Shown: positions 48,186-61,700 of the stretch, piece by piece
How positions within the stretch are numbered: position 1 is the first letter of the stretch
How the letters are laid out: each line of letters begins with the position of its first letter
NCBI GenBank assembly: GCA_037954235.1
Contig: JBBMOA010000001.1
Span: forward strand, 32,621,074-32,685,073
Direction: 5' to 3'
Origin: Aulostomus chinensis
Taxonomy: Eukaryota; Chordata; Actinopteri; Syngnathiformes; Aulostomidae
Length of the DNA: 64,000 nucleotides
Notes under the pieces: model-generated
The model's input: the letters and a program-made list of their open reading frames with translations, nothing else
Told to the model about the DNA's origin: nothing
The model's database searches: none
Position numbers and translations under genes: made by a program

Positions 48186-50439
48186 CTATCACTACATTAC
48201 TGTTAGCATCATCTTGAGTTCTTTCGCAATTCTTCCGACATCACTGTCGCAATATTTTGAGGTTCGTAGCAACTTTTACTACATTACTGTCGCATTATTT
48301 TGAGGTTCGTAGCAACACTTACTACATGACTATAAGCATCACTTTGAGGTTATTCGAAAGTTTCACTCCATTACTTTTTGCATCATTTTGAGTTCATTAG
48401 CAATTCTTACTACATCACTGTCGCATCATTTTGAGATCATTAGCAATTCTTCTGACATCACTGTCGCATTATTTTGAGGTTCGTAGCAACACTTACTACA
48501 TTATTGTTGCATTATTTTAAGGTTCGTAGCAACTCTTACTACATGACTGTCAGAATCACTTTGAGGTTATTCGAAACACTTACAACATTACTGTAGGCAT
48601 CACTGAGTTGATTAGCAACTATCACTACATTACTGTTAGCATCATTTTGAGTTCATTAGCAATTCTTCCGACATCACTGTCGCAATATTTTGAGGTTCGT
48701 AGCAACTTTTACTACATTACGGTCGCATTATTTTGAGGTTCGTAGCAACACTTACTACATGACTGTAAGCATCACTTTGAGGTTATTCGAAAGTTTCACT
48801 CCATTACTGTTAGCATCATTTTGAGTTCATTAGCAATTCATACTACATCACTGTCGCATCATTTTGAGATCAGTAGCAATTCTTCCGACATCACTGTTGC
48901 AATATTTTGAGGTTCGTAGCAACTCTTACTACATGACTGTCAGCATCACTTTGAGGTTTTTCGAAAGTTTCACTCCATTACTGTTAGCATCATTTTGAGT
49001 TGTTGAGCAATTCTCACGACATCACTGTAGCATTAAATTGAGTTCATTAGCAACTCTTACTAAATGACTGTCAGCATCACTTTGAGGTTGTTCGAAACTC
49101 TTACTACATTACTCTAAGCATCACTGAGTTTCTTAGCAACTATCACTACATTACTGTTAGCATCATCTTGAGTTCATTAGCAATTCTTCCGACATCACTG
49201 TCGCAATATTTTGAGGTTCGTAGCGACTTTTACTTCATTACTGTCGCATTATATTGAGGTTCGTAGCAACTCTTACTACATGACTGTCAGCATCACTTTG
49301 AGGTTATTCGAAACTCTTCCTACATTACTGTAAGCATCACTGAGTTGATTAGCAACTATCACTACATTACTGTTAGCATCATTTTGAGTTCATTAGCATT
49401 TCTTCCGACATCACTGTTGCAATATTTTGAGGTTCGTAGCAACTCTTACTACATTATTGTTGCATTATTTTAAGGTTCGTAGCAACTCTTACTACATTAC
49501 TGTGAGCATCACTTTGAGTTTATTAGCAACTATCACTACATTACTGTTAGCATCATTTTGAGTTGTTGAGAAATTCTCACGACATCACTGTCGCATTAAA
49601 TTGAGTTAATTAGCAATTCTTACTAAATGACTGTCAGCATCACTTTGAGGTTGTTCGAAACACTTACTACATTACTGTAAGCATCACTGAGTTGATTAGC
49701 AACTCTCACTACATTACTGTTAGCATCATCTTGAGTTCATTAGCAATTCTTCCGACATCACTGTCGCAATATTTTGAGGTTCGTAGCAACTTTTACTACA
49801 TTACGGTCGCATTATTTTGAGGTTCGTAGCAACACTTACTACATGACTGTAAGCATCACTTTGAGGTTATTCGAAAGTTTCACTCCATTACTGTTAGCAT
49901 CATTTTGAGTTCATTAGCAATTCTTACTACATCACTGTCGCATCATTTTGAGATCAGTAGCAATTCTTCCGACATCACTGTTGCAATATTTTGAGGTTCG
50001 TAGCAACTCTTACTACATGACTGTCAGCATCACTTTGAGGTTTTTCGAAAGTTTCACTCCATTACTGTTAGCATCATTTTGAGTTGTTGAGCAATTCTCA
50101 CGACATCACTGTAGCATTAAATTGAGTTCATTAGCAACTCTTACTAAATGACTGTCAGCATCACTTTGAGGTTGTTCGAAACTCTTACTACATTACTCTA
50201 AGCATCACTGAGTTTCTTAGCAACTATCACTACATTACTGTTAGCATCATCTTGAGTTCATTAGCAATTCTTCCGACATCACTGTCGCAATATTTTGAGG
50301 TTCGTAGCGACTTTTACTTCATTACTGTCGCATTATATTGAGGTTCGTAGCAACTCTTACTACATGACTGTCAGCATCACTTTGAGGTTATTCGAAACTC
50401 TTCCTACATTACTGTAAGCATCACTGAGTTGATTAGCAA
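48186..50439 (+). repeat. Satellite higher-order unit, 2254 bp, copy 1
   Basis: First of two tandem units of 2254 bp (about 52 monomers). Landmarks: GAGTTCTTTCGCAATTC (48217 and 50471) and GATCAGTAGCAATTC (48868 and 51122; also 49952 and 52206). Within each unit part of the sequence repeats at 1084 bp (25 monomers), so two levels of order are nested. Confidence 0.92.
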
Positions 50440-52693
50440 CTATCACTACATTACTGTTAGCATCATCTTGAGTTCTTTCGCAATTCTTCCGACATCACTG
50501 TCGCAATATTTTGAGGTTCGTAGCAACTTTTACTACATTACTGTCGCATTATTTTGAGGTTCGTAGCAACACTTACTACATGACTATAAGCATCACTTTG
50601 AGGTTATTCGAAAGTTTCACTCCATTACTTTTTGCATCATTTTGAGTTCATTAGCAATTCTTACTACATCACTGTCGCATCATTTTGAGATCATTAGCAA
50701 TTCTTCTGACATCACTGTCGCATTATTTTGAGGTTCGTAGCAACACTTACTACATTATTGTTGCATTATTTTAAGGTTCGTAGCAACTCTTACTACATGA
50801 CTGTCAGAATCACTTTGAGGTTATTCGAAACACTTACAACATTACTGTAGGCATCACTGAGTTGATTAGCAACTATCACTACATTACTGTTAGCATCATT
50901 TTGAGTTCATTAGCAATTCTTCCGACATCACTGTCGCAATATTTTGAGGTTCGTAGCAACTTTTACTACATTACGGTCGCATTATTTTGAGGTTCGTAGC
51001 AACACTTACTACATGACTGTAAGCATCACTTTGAGGTTATTCGAAAGTTTCACTCCATTACTGTTAGCATCATTTTGAGTTCATTAGCAATTCATACTAC
51101 ATCACTGTCGCATCATTTTGAGATCAGTAGCAATTCTTCCGACATCACTGTTGCAATATTTTGAGGTTCGTAGCAACTCTTACTACATGACTGTCAGCAT
51201 CACTTTGAGGTTTTTCGAAAGTTTCACTCCATTACTGTTAGCATCATTTTGAGTTGTTGAGCAATTCTCACGACATCACTGTAGCATTAAATTGAGTTCA
51301 TTAGCAACTCTTACTAAATGACTGTCAGCATCACTTTGAGGTTGTTCGAAACTCTTACTACATTACTCTAAGCATCACTGAGTTTCTTAGCAACTATCAC
51401 TACATTACTGTTAGCATCATCTTGAGTTCATTAGCAATTCTTCCGACATCACTGTCGCAATATTTTGAGGTTCGTAGCGACTTTTACTTCATTACTGTCG
51501 CATTATATTGAGGTTCGTAGCAACTCTTACTACATGACTGTCAGCATCACTTTGAGGTTATTCGAAACTCTTCCTACATTACTGTAAGCATCACTGAGTT
51601 GATTAGCAACTATCACTACATTACTGTTAGCATCATTTTGAGTTCATTAGCATTTCTTCCGACATCACTGTTGCAATATTTTGAGGTTCGTAGCAACTCT
51701 TACTACATTATTGTTGCATTATTTTAAGGTTCGTAGCAACTCTTACTACATTACTGTGAGCATCACTTTGAGTTTATTAGCAACTATCACTACATTACTG
51801 TTAGCATCATTTTGAGTTGTTGAGAAATTCTCACGACATCACTGTCGCATTAAATTGAGTTAATTAGCAATTCTTACTAAATGACTGTCAGCATCACTTT
51901 GAGGTTGTTCGAAACACTTACTACATTACTGTAAGCATCACTGAGTTGATTAGCAACTCTCACTACATTACTGTTAGCATCATCTTGAGTTCATTAGCAA
52001 TTCTTCCGACATCACTGTCGCAATATTTTGAGGTTCGTAGCAACTTTTACTACATTACGGTCGCATTATTTTGAGGTTCGTAGCAACACTTACTACATGA
52101 CTGTAAGCATCACTTTGAGGTTATTCGAAAGTTTCACTCCATTACTGTTAGCATCATTTTGAGTTCATTAGCAATTCTTACTACATCACTGTCGCATCAT
52201 TTTGAGATCAGTAGCAATTCTTCCGACATCACTGTTGCAATATTTTGAGGTTCGTAGCAACTCTTACTACATGACTGTCAGCATCACTTTGAGGTTTTTC
52301 GAAAGTTTCACTCCATTACTGTTAGCATCATTTTGAGTTGTTGAGCAATTCTCACGACATCACTGTAGCATTAAATTGAGTTCATTAGCAACTCTTACTA
52401 AATGACTGTCAGCATCACTTTGAGGTTGTTCGAAACTCTTACTACATTACTCTAAGCATCACTGAGTTTCTTAGCAACTATCACTACATTACTGTTAGCA
52501 TCATCTTGAGTTCATTAGCAATTCTTCCGACATCACTGTCGCAATATTTTGAGGTTCGTAGCGACTTTTACTTCATTACTGTCGCATTATATTGAGGTTC
52601 GTAGCAACTCTTACTACATGACTGTCAGCATCACTTTGAGGTTATTCGAAACTCTTCCTACATTACTGTAAGCATCACTGAGTTGATTAGCAA
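50440..52693 (+). repeat. Satellite higher-order unit, 2254 bp, copy 2
   Basis: Second tandem unit. Wherever I compared it with copy 1 I found no substitution, so this is probably among the youngest amplifications in the window. It is followed to about 53110 by sequence continuing the 1084-bp periodicity, after which the order changes at CTCTTAGAACATGAG. Confidence 0.92.
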
Positions 52694-55039
52694 CTATCAC
52701 TACATTACTGTTAGCATCATTTTGAGTTCATTAGCATTTCTTCCGACATCACTGTTGCAATATTTTGAGGTTCGTAGCAACTCTTACTACATTATTGTTG
52801 CATTATTTTAAGGTTCGTAGCAACTCTTACTACATTACTGTGAGCATCACTTTGAGTTTATTAGCAACTATCACTACATTACTGTTAGCATCATTTTGAG
52901 TTGTTGAGAAATTCTCACGACATCACTGTCGCATTAAATTGAGTTAATTAGCAATTCTTACTAAATGACTTTCAGCATCACTTTGAGGTTGTTCGAAACA
53001 CTTACTACATTACTGTAAGCATCACTGAGTTGATTAGCAACTCTCACTACATTACTGTTAGCATCATCTTGAGTTCATTAGCAATTCTTCCGACATCACT
53101 GTCGCAATATTTTGAGGTTCGTAGCAACTCTTAGAACATGAGTTTCAGCATCACTTTTGGGTTATTCGAAACGTTCACTCCATGACTGTGAGCATCATTT
53201 TGAGTTCATTAGCAATTCTTACTAAATCACTGTCGCATCATTTTGAGATCATTAGCAATCCTTCTGACATCACTGTCACATTATTTTGAGGTTCGTAGCA
53301 ACTCTTACTACATTACTGTCGGCATCACTTTGAGTTTATTAGCAACTATCACTACATTACTGTAAGCATCATTTTGAGTTGTTGAGCAATTCTCACGACA
53401 TCACTGTAGCATTAAATTGAGTTCATTAGCAACTCTTACTAAATGACTGTCAGTATCACTTTGAGGTTGTTCGAAACTCTTACTACATTACTGTAAGCAT
53501 CACTGAGTTTCTAAGCAACTATCACTACATTACTGTTAGCATCAGCTTGAGTTCATTAGCTATTCTTCCGACATCACTGTCGCAATATTTTGAGGTTCGT
53601 AGCAACTCTTACTACATTACTGTTGCATTATTTTAAGGTTCGTAGCAACTCTTACTACATTACTGTCAGCATCACTTTGAGTTTATTTGCAACTATCACT
53701 ACATTACTGTTAGCATCATTTTGAGTTGTTGAGCAATTCTCACGACATCACTGTAGCATTAAATTGAGTTCATTAGCAACTCTTACTAAATGACTGTCAG
53801 CATCACTTTGAGGTTGTTCGAAACTCTTACTACATTACTGTAAGCATCACTGACTTGATTGCAACTATCACTACATTACTGTTCGCATCATTTTAAGTTC
53901 ATTAGCAACTATCACTACATTATTGTTAGCATCATCTTGAGTTCATTAGCAATTCTTCCGACATCACTGTCGCAATATTTTGAGGTTCGGAGCAATTTTT
54001 ACTACATTACTGTCGCATTATATTGAGGTTCGTAGCAACTCTTACTACATGACTGTCAGCATCACTTTGAGGTTATTCGAAACACTTACTACATTACTGT
54101 AAACATCACTGAGTTGATGAGCAACTATCACTACATTACTGTTAGCATCATTTTGAGTTCATTAGCAATTCTTCCGACATCACTGTCGCAATATTTTGAG
54201 GTTCGTAGCAACTTTTACTACATTACTGTCGCATTACTTTGAGGTTCGTAGCAACTCTTAGTACATGACTGTCAGCATCACTTTGAGGTTATTCGAAACG
54301 TTCACTCCATTACTGTTAGCATCATTTTGAGTTCATTTGCAATTCTTACTAAATCACTGTCGCATCATTTTGAGATCATTAGCAATTCTTCTGACATCAC
54401 TGTCACATTATTTTGAGGTTCGTAGCAACTCTTACTGCATGACTGTCAGCATCACTTTGAGGTTGTTCGAAACACTTACTACATTACTGTAAGCATCACT
54501 GACTTGATTAGCAACTACCACTACATTACTGTTAGCATCATTTTAAGTTCATGAGAAATTCTTCCGACATCACTGTCGCAATATTTTGAGGTTTGTAGCA
54601 ACTTTTACTACATAACTGTCGCATTATTTTGAGGTTCGTAGCAACACTTACTACATGACTGGAAGCATCACTTTGAGGTTATTCGAAAGTTTCACTCCAT
54701 TACTGTTGGCATCATTTTGAGTTCATTAGCAATTCTTACTACATCACTGTCGCATCATTTTGAGATCATTAGCAATTCTTCTGACATTACTGTCGCATTA
54801 TTTTGAGGTTCGTAGCAACTCTTAGTACATGACTTTCAGCATCACTTTGAGGTTATTTGAAACGTTCACTCCATGACTGTTAGCATCATCTTGAGTTCAT
54901 TAGCAATTCTTACTACATTACTGTTGCATTATTTTAAGGTTCGTAGCAACTCTTACTACATTACTGTCAGCATCACTTTGAGGTTGTTCGAAACACTTAC
55001 TACATTAATGTATGCATCACTGACTTCATTAGCAACTAT

Positions 55040-55760
55040 CACTACATAACTGTTAGCATCATTTTGAGTTCATTAGCAATTCTTCCGACATCACTGTCGC
55101 AATATTTTGAGGTTCGTAGCAACTCTTACTACATGACTGTCAGCATCACTTTGAGATTATTCGAAACACTAACTACATTACTGTAAGCATCACTGAGTTG
55201 ATTAGCAAGTATCACTACATTACTGTTAGCATCATTTTGAGTTCATTAGCAATTCTTCCAACATCACTGTCGCAATATTTTCAGGTTCGTAGCAACGTTT
55301 ACTACATTACTGTCGCATTCTTTTGAGGTTCTTTGCAACACTTACTACATGACTGTCAGCATCACTTTGAGGTTATTCGAAAGTTTCACTCCATTACTGT
55401 TAGCATCATTTTGAGTGCATTAGCAATTCTTACTACATCACTGTCACATCATTTTGAGATCATTAGCAATTCTTCCGACATTACTGTCGCAATATTTTGA
55501 GGTTCGTAGCAACTCTTACTACATTACTGTAAGCATCACTGACTTGATTAGCAACTACCACTACATTACTGTTAGCATCATCTTGAGTTCATTAGCAATT
55601 CTTCCGACATCACTGTCGCAATATTTTGAGGTTCGTAGCAACTTTTACTACATTACTTTCGCATTATTTTGAGGTTCGTAGCAACTCTTACTACATGACT
55701 GTCAGCATCACTTTGAGGTTATTCAAAACACTTACTACATTACTGTAAGCATCACTGAGT
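55040..55760 (+). repeat. Satellite block E, 0.7 kb (left copy, offset 2989)
   Basis: Matches 58029-58749 at offset 2989. The marker is CGCATTCTTTTGAGGTTCTT (55314 and 58303). A few substitutions separate the copies. Confidence 0.8.
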
Positions 55761-56520
55761 TGATTAGCAACTATCACTACATTACTGTTAGCATCATTTT
55801 AAGTTCATTAGCAATTCTTTTGACATCACTGTCGCAATATTTTGAGGTTCGTAGCAACTCTTACTACATGACTGTCAGCATCACTTAGAGGTTATTCGAA
55901 ACACTTACTACATTACTGTAAGCATCACTGACTTGATTAGCAACTATCACTACATTACTGTTAGCTTCATTTTAAGTTCAAGAGCAATTCTTAATACATC
56001 ACTGTCGCATCATTTTAAGATCTTTAGCAATTCTTCTGACATCACTGTCGCATTATTTTGAGGTTCGTAGCAACTCTTACTACATTACTGTAAGCATCAC
56101 TGACTTGATTAGCAACTACCACTACATTACTGTTAGCATCATCTTGAGTTCATTAGCAATTCTTCCGACATCACTGTCGCAATATTTTGAGGTTCGTAGC
56201 AACTTTTACTACATTACTTTCGCATTATTTTGAGGTTCGTAGCAACTCTTACTAAATGACTGTCAGCATCACTTTGAGGTTGTTCGAAACTCTTACTACA
56301 TTACTGTAAGCATCACTGAGTTTCTTAGCAACTATCACTACATTACTGTTAGCATCATCTTGAGTTCATTAGCAATTCTTCCGACATCACTGTCGCAATA
56401 TTTTGAGGTTCGTAGCAACTTTTACTACACTACTGTCGCATTATTTTGAGGTTCATAGCAACACTTACTACATTACTGTAAGCATCACTGAGTTGATGAG
56501 CAACTATCACTACATTACTG

Positions 56521-56868
56521 TTAGCATCAGTTTGAGTTCATTAGCAATTCTTCCGACATCACTGTCACATTATTTTGAGGTTCGTAGCAACTCTTAGTAC
56601 ATTACTGTTGCATTATTTTAAGGTTCGTAGCAACTCCTACTACATTACTGTCAGCGTCACTTTGAGTTTATTAGCAACTATCACTAAATTACTGTTAGCA
56701 TCAGTTTGAGTTCATTAGCAATTCTTCCGACATCACTGTCACATTATTTTGAGGTTCGTAGCAACTCTTAGTACATTACTGTTGCATTATTTTAAGGTTC
56801 GTAGCAACTCCTACTACATTACTGTCAGCGTCACTTTGAGTTTATTAGCAACTATCACTACATTACTG
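56521..56868 (+). repeat. Exact tandem duplication of a 174-bp four-monomer unit
   Basis: Two 174-bp units, 56521-56694 and 56695-56868, carry the same rare markers: GCATCAGTTTGAG, CTTAGTACATTACTGTTGC, CAACTCCTACTAC and GTCAGCGTCAC. The only difference I see is CACTAAATTACTG against CACTACATTACTG. Confidence 0.9.
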
Positions 56869-58028
56869 TTAGCATCATTTTGAGTTGTTGAGCAATTCTC
56901 ACGACATCACTGTAGCATTAAATTGAGTTCATTAGCAACTCTTACTACATGACTGTCAGCATCACTTTGAGGTTATTCAAAACATTCACTCCATTACTGT
57001 TAGCATCATTTTGAGATCATTAGCAATTCTTCTGACATCACTGTCACATTATTTTGAGGTTCGTAGCAACTCTTAGTACATGACTGTCAGCATCACTTTG
57101 AGTTTATTCGAAACGTTCACTCCATTACTGTTAGCATCATTTTGAGTTCATTAGCAATTCTTACTAAATCACTGTCGCATCATTTTGAGTTCATTAGCAA
57201 TTCTTCTGACATCACTGTCACATTATTTTGAGGTTCGTAGCAACTCTTACTGCATTATTGTTGCATTATTTTAAGGTTCATAGCAACTCTTACTACATTA
57301 CTTTCAGCATCACTTTGAGTTTATTAGCAACTATCACTACATTACTGTTTGCATCATTTTGAGTTTATCAGCAATTCTCACAACATCACTGTAGCATTGA
57401 ATTGAGTTCATTAGCAACTCTTACTAAATGACTGTCAGCATCACTTTGAGGTTGTTCGAAACTCTTACTACATTACTGTAAGCATCACTGAGTTTCTTAG
57501 CAACTATCACTACATTACTTTTAGCATCATCTTGAGTTCATTAGCAATTCTTCCGACATCACTGTCGCAATATTTTGAGGTTCGCACCAACTTTTACTAC
57601 ATTACTGTCGCATTATTTTGAGGTTCGTAGCAACTCTTGCTACATGACTGTCAGCATCACTTTGAGGTTTTTCGAAACGTTCACTCCATTACTGTGAGCA
57701 TCATTTTGAGTTCATTAGCAATTCTTACTAAATCGCTGTCGCATCATTTTGAGATCATTAGCAATTCTTCTGACATCACTGTCACATTATTTTGAGGTTC
57801 GTAGCAACTCTTACTACATTACTGTCAGCATCACTTTGATTTTTATAGCAACTATCACTACATTTCTGTTAGCATCATTGTGAGTTCATCAGCAATTCTC
57901 ACGACATCACTGTAGCTTTGAATTGAGTTCATTAGCAACTCTTACTAAATGACTGTCAGCATCACTTTGAGGTTGTTCGAAACTCTTACTACATTACTTT
58001 AAGCATCACTGAGTTTATTAGCAACTAT

Positions 58029-58749
58029 CACTACATTACTGTTAGCATCATTTTAAGTTCATTAGCAATTCTTCCTACATCACTGTCGCAATATTTTGAG
58101 GTTCGTAGCAACTCTTTCTACATGACTGTCAGCATCACTTTGAGATTATTCGAAAAACTACCTACATTACTGTAAGCATCACTGAGTTGATTAGCAAGTA
58201 TCACTACATTACTGTTAGCATCATTTTGAGTTCATTAGCAATTCTTCCGACATCACTGTCGCAATATTTTCAGGTTCGTAGCAACGTTTACTACATTACT
58301 GTCGCATTCTTTTGAGGTTCTTAGCAACACTTACTACATGACTGTCAGCATCACTTTGAGGTTATTCGAAAGTTTCACTCCATTACTGTTAGCATCATTT
58401 TGAGTGCATTAGCAATTCTTACTACATCACTGTCACATCATTTTGAGATCATTAGCAATTCTTCCGACATTACTGTCGCAATATTTTGAGGTTCGTAGCA
58501 ACTCTTACTACATTACTGTAAGCATCACTGACTTGATTAGCAACTACCACTACATTACTGTTAGCATCATCTTCAGTTCATTAGCAATTCTTCCGACATC
58601 ACTGTCGCAATATTTTGAGGTTCGTAGCAACTTTTACTACATTACTTTCGCATTATTTTGAGGTTCGTAGCAACTCTTACTACATGACTGTCAGCATCAC
58701 TTTGAGGTTATTCAAAACACTTACTCCATTACTGTAAGCATGACTGAGT
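58029..58749 (+). repeat. Satellite block E (right copy)
   Basis: Partner of 55040-55760. Beyond its right edge the subtype order switches to a CTGAGTTTCTAAGCAAC monomer. Confidence 0.8.
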
Positions 58750-61700
58750 TTCTAAGCAACTATCACTACATTACTGTTAGCATCATTTTGAGTTCATTAG
58801 CAATTCTTCCGACATCACTGTCGCAATATTTTGAGGTTCGTAGCAACACTTACTACATGACTGTAAGCATCACTTTGAGGTTATTTGAAAGTTTCACTGC
58901 ATTACTGTTAGCATCATTTTGAGTTCATTAGCAATTCTTACTAAATCACTGTCGCAACATTTTGAGATCATTAGCAATTCTTCCGACATCACTGTTGCAT
59001 TATTTTCAGGTTCGTAGCAACTCTTCCTACATGACTGTCACCATCACTTTGAGGTTATTCGAAACACTTACTACATTACTGTAAGCATCACTGAGTTGAT
59101 TAGCAACTATCACTACATTACTGTTAGCATCATTTTGAGTTCATTAGCAATTCTTCCGACATCACTGTCGCAATATTTTGAGGTTCGTAGCAACTTTTAC
59201 TACATTACTGTCGCATTATTTTGAGGTTCGTAGCAACACTTCCTACATGACTGTCAGCATCACTTTGAGGTTATTCGAAACGTTCACTCCATTACTGTTA
59301 GCATCACTGAGTTGATTAGCAACTATCACTACATTACTGTTAGCATCATTTTAAGTTCATTAGCATTTCTTCCTACATCACTGTCGCAATATTTTGAGGT
59401 TCGTAGCAACTCTTGCTACATTACTATTGCATTATTTTAAGGTTCGTAGCAACTCCTACTACATTACTGTCAGCATCACTTTGAGTTTATTAGCAACTAT
59501 CACTACATTATTGTGAGCATCATTTTGAGTTGTTGAGCAATTCTTCCGACATCACTGTCGCAATATTTTGAGGTTCGTAGCAACTTTTACTACACTACTG
59601 TCGCATTATTTTGAAGTTCGTAGCAACACTTACTACATGACTGTCAGTATCACTTTGAGGTTATTCGAAAGTTTCACTCCATTACTGTTAGCATCATCTT
59701 GAGTTCATTAGCAATTCTTCCGACATCACTGTCGCATCATTTTGAGATCATCAGCAATTCTTCCGACATCACTGTCGCATTATTTTGAGGTTCGTAGCAA
59801 CTCTTCCTACATGACTGTCACCATCACTTTGAGGTTATTCGAAACACTTACTACATTACTGTAAGCATCACTGAGTTGATTAGCAACTATCACGACATTA
59901 CTGTTAGCATCATTTTAAGTTCATTAGCAATTCTTCCGACATCACTGTCGCAATATTTTGAGGTTCGTAGCAACTCTTACTACATGACTGTCAGCATCAC
60001 TTAGAGGTTATTCGAAACACTTACTACATTACTGTAAGCATCACTGACTTGATTAGCAACCATCATTACATTACTGTTAGCATCATTTTAAGTTCATGAG
60101 CAATTCTTACTACATCACTGTCGCATCATTTTAAGATCTTTAGCAATTCTTCTGACATAACTGTCGCATTATTTTGAGGTTCGTAGCAACTCTTACTACA
60201 TTACTGTAAGCATCACTGACTTGATTAGCAACTACCACTACATTACTGTTAGCATCATCTTGAGTTCATTAGCAATTCTTCCGACATCACTGTCGCAATA
60301 TTTTGAGGTTCGTAGCAACTTTTACTACATTACTTTCGCATTATTTTGAGGTTCGTACCAACTCTTACTACATGACTGTCAGCATCACTTTGAGGTTATT
60401 CAAAACACTTACTACATTACTGTAAGCATGACTGAGTTTCTTAGCAACTATCACTACATTACTGTTAGCATCATTTTGAGTTCATTAGCAATTCTTCCGA
60501 CATCACTGTCGCAATATTTTGAGGTTCGTAGCAACTTTTACGACATTACTGTCGCATTATTTTGAGGTTCGTAGCAACACTTACTACATGACTGTAAGCA
60601 TCACTTTGAGGTTATTTGAAAGTTTCACTGCATTACTGTTAGCATCATTTTGAGTTCATTCGCAATTCTTACTACATCACTGTCGCAACATTTTGAGATC
60701 ATTAGCAATTCTTCTGACATCACTGTCACATTATTTTGAGGTTCGTAGCAACTCTTAGTACATGACTGTCAGCATCACTTTGAGGTTATTCGAAACACTT
60801 ACTACATTACTGTTAGCATCATTTTGAGTTCATTAGCAATTCTTACTAAATCACTGTCGCATCATTTTGAGATCATTAGCAATTCTTCTGACATCACTGT
60901 CACATTATTTTGAGGTTCGTAGCAACTCTTACTACATTATTTTTGCATTATTTTGAGGTTCGTAGCAACTCTTACTACATTACTGTCAGCATCACTTTGA
61001 GTTTATTAGCAACTTTCACTACATTACTGTTAGCATCATTTTGAGTTCATGAGCAATTCTCACGACATCACTGTAGCATTGAATTGAGTTAATTAGCAAC
61101 TCTTACTAAATGACTGTCAGCATCACTTTGAGGTTGTTCGAAACTCTTACTACATTACTGTAAGCATCACTGAGTTGATTAGCAACTATCATTACATTAC
61201 TGTTAGCATCATTTTGAGTTCATGAGCAATTCTCACGACATCACTGTAGCATTGAATTGAGTTCATTAGCAACTCTTACTAAATGACTGTCAGCATCACT
61301 TTGAGGTTGTTCGAAACTCTTACTACATTACTGTAAGCATCACTGAGTTTCTTAGCACCTATCACTACATGACTGTTAGCATCATCTTGAGTTCATTAGC
61401 AATTCTTCCGACATCACTGTCGTATTTATTTTTAGGTTCGTAGCAACTCTTAGTACATGACTGTCAGCATCACTTTGAGGTTCTTCGAAACGTTCACTCC
61501 ATTACTGTTAGCATCATTTTGAGTTCATTAGCAATTCTTACTAAATCACTGTCGCATCATTTTGAGATCATTAGCAATTCTTCTGACATCACTGTCACAT
61601 TATTTTGAGGTTCGTAGCAAGTCTGACTACATTATTGTTGCATTATTTTAAAGTTCGTAGCAACTCTTACTACATTACTGTCAGCATCACTTTGAGTTTA

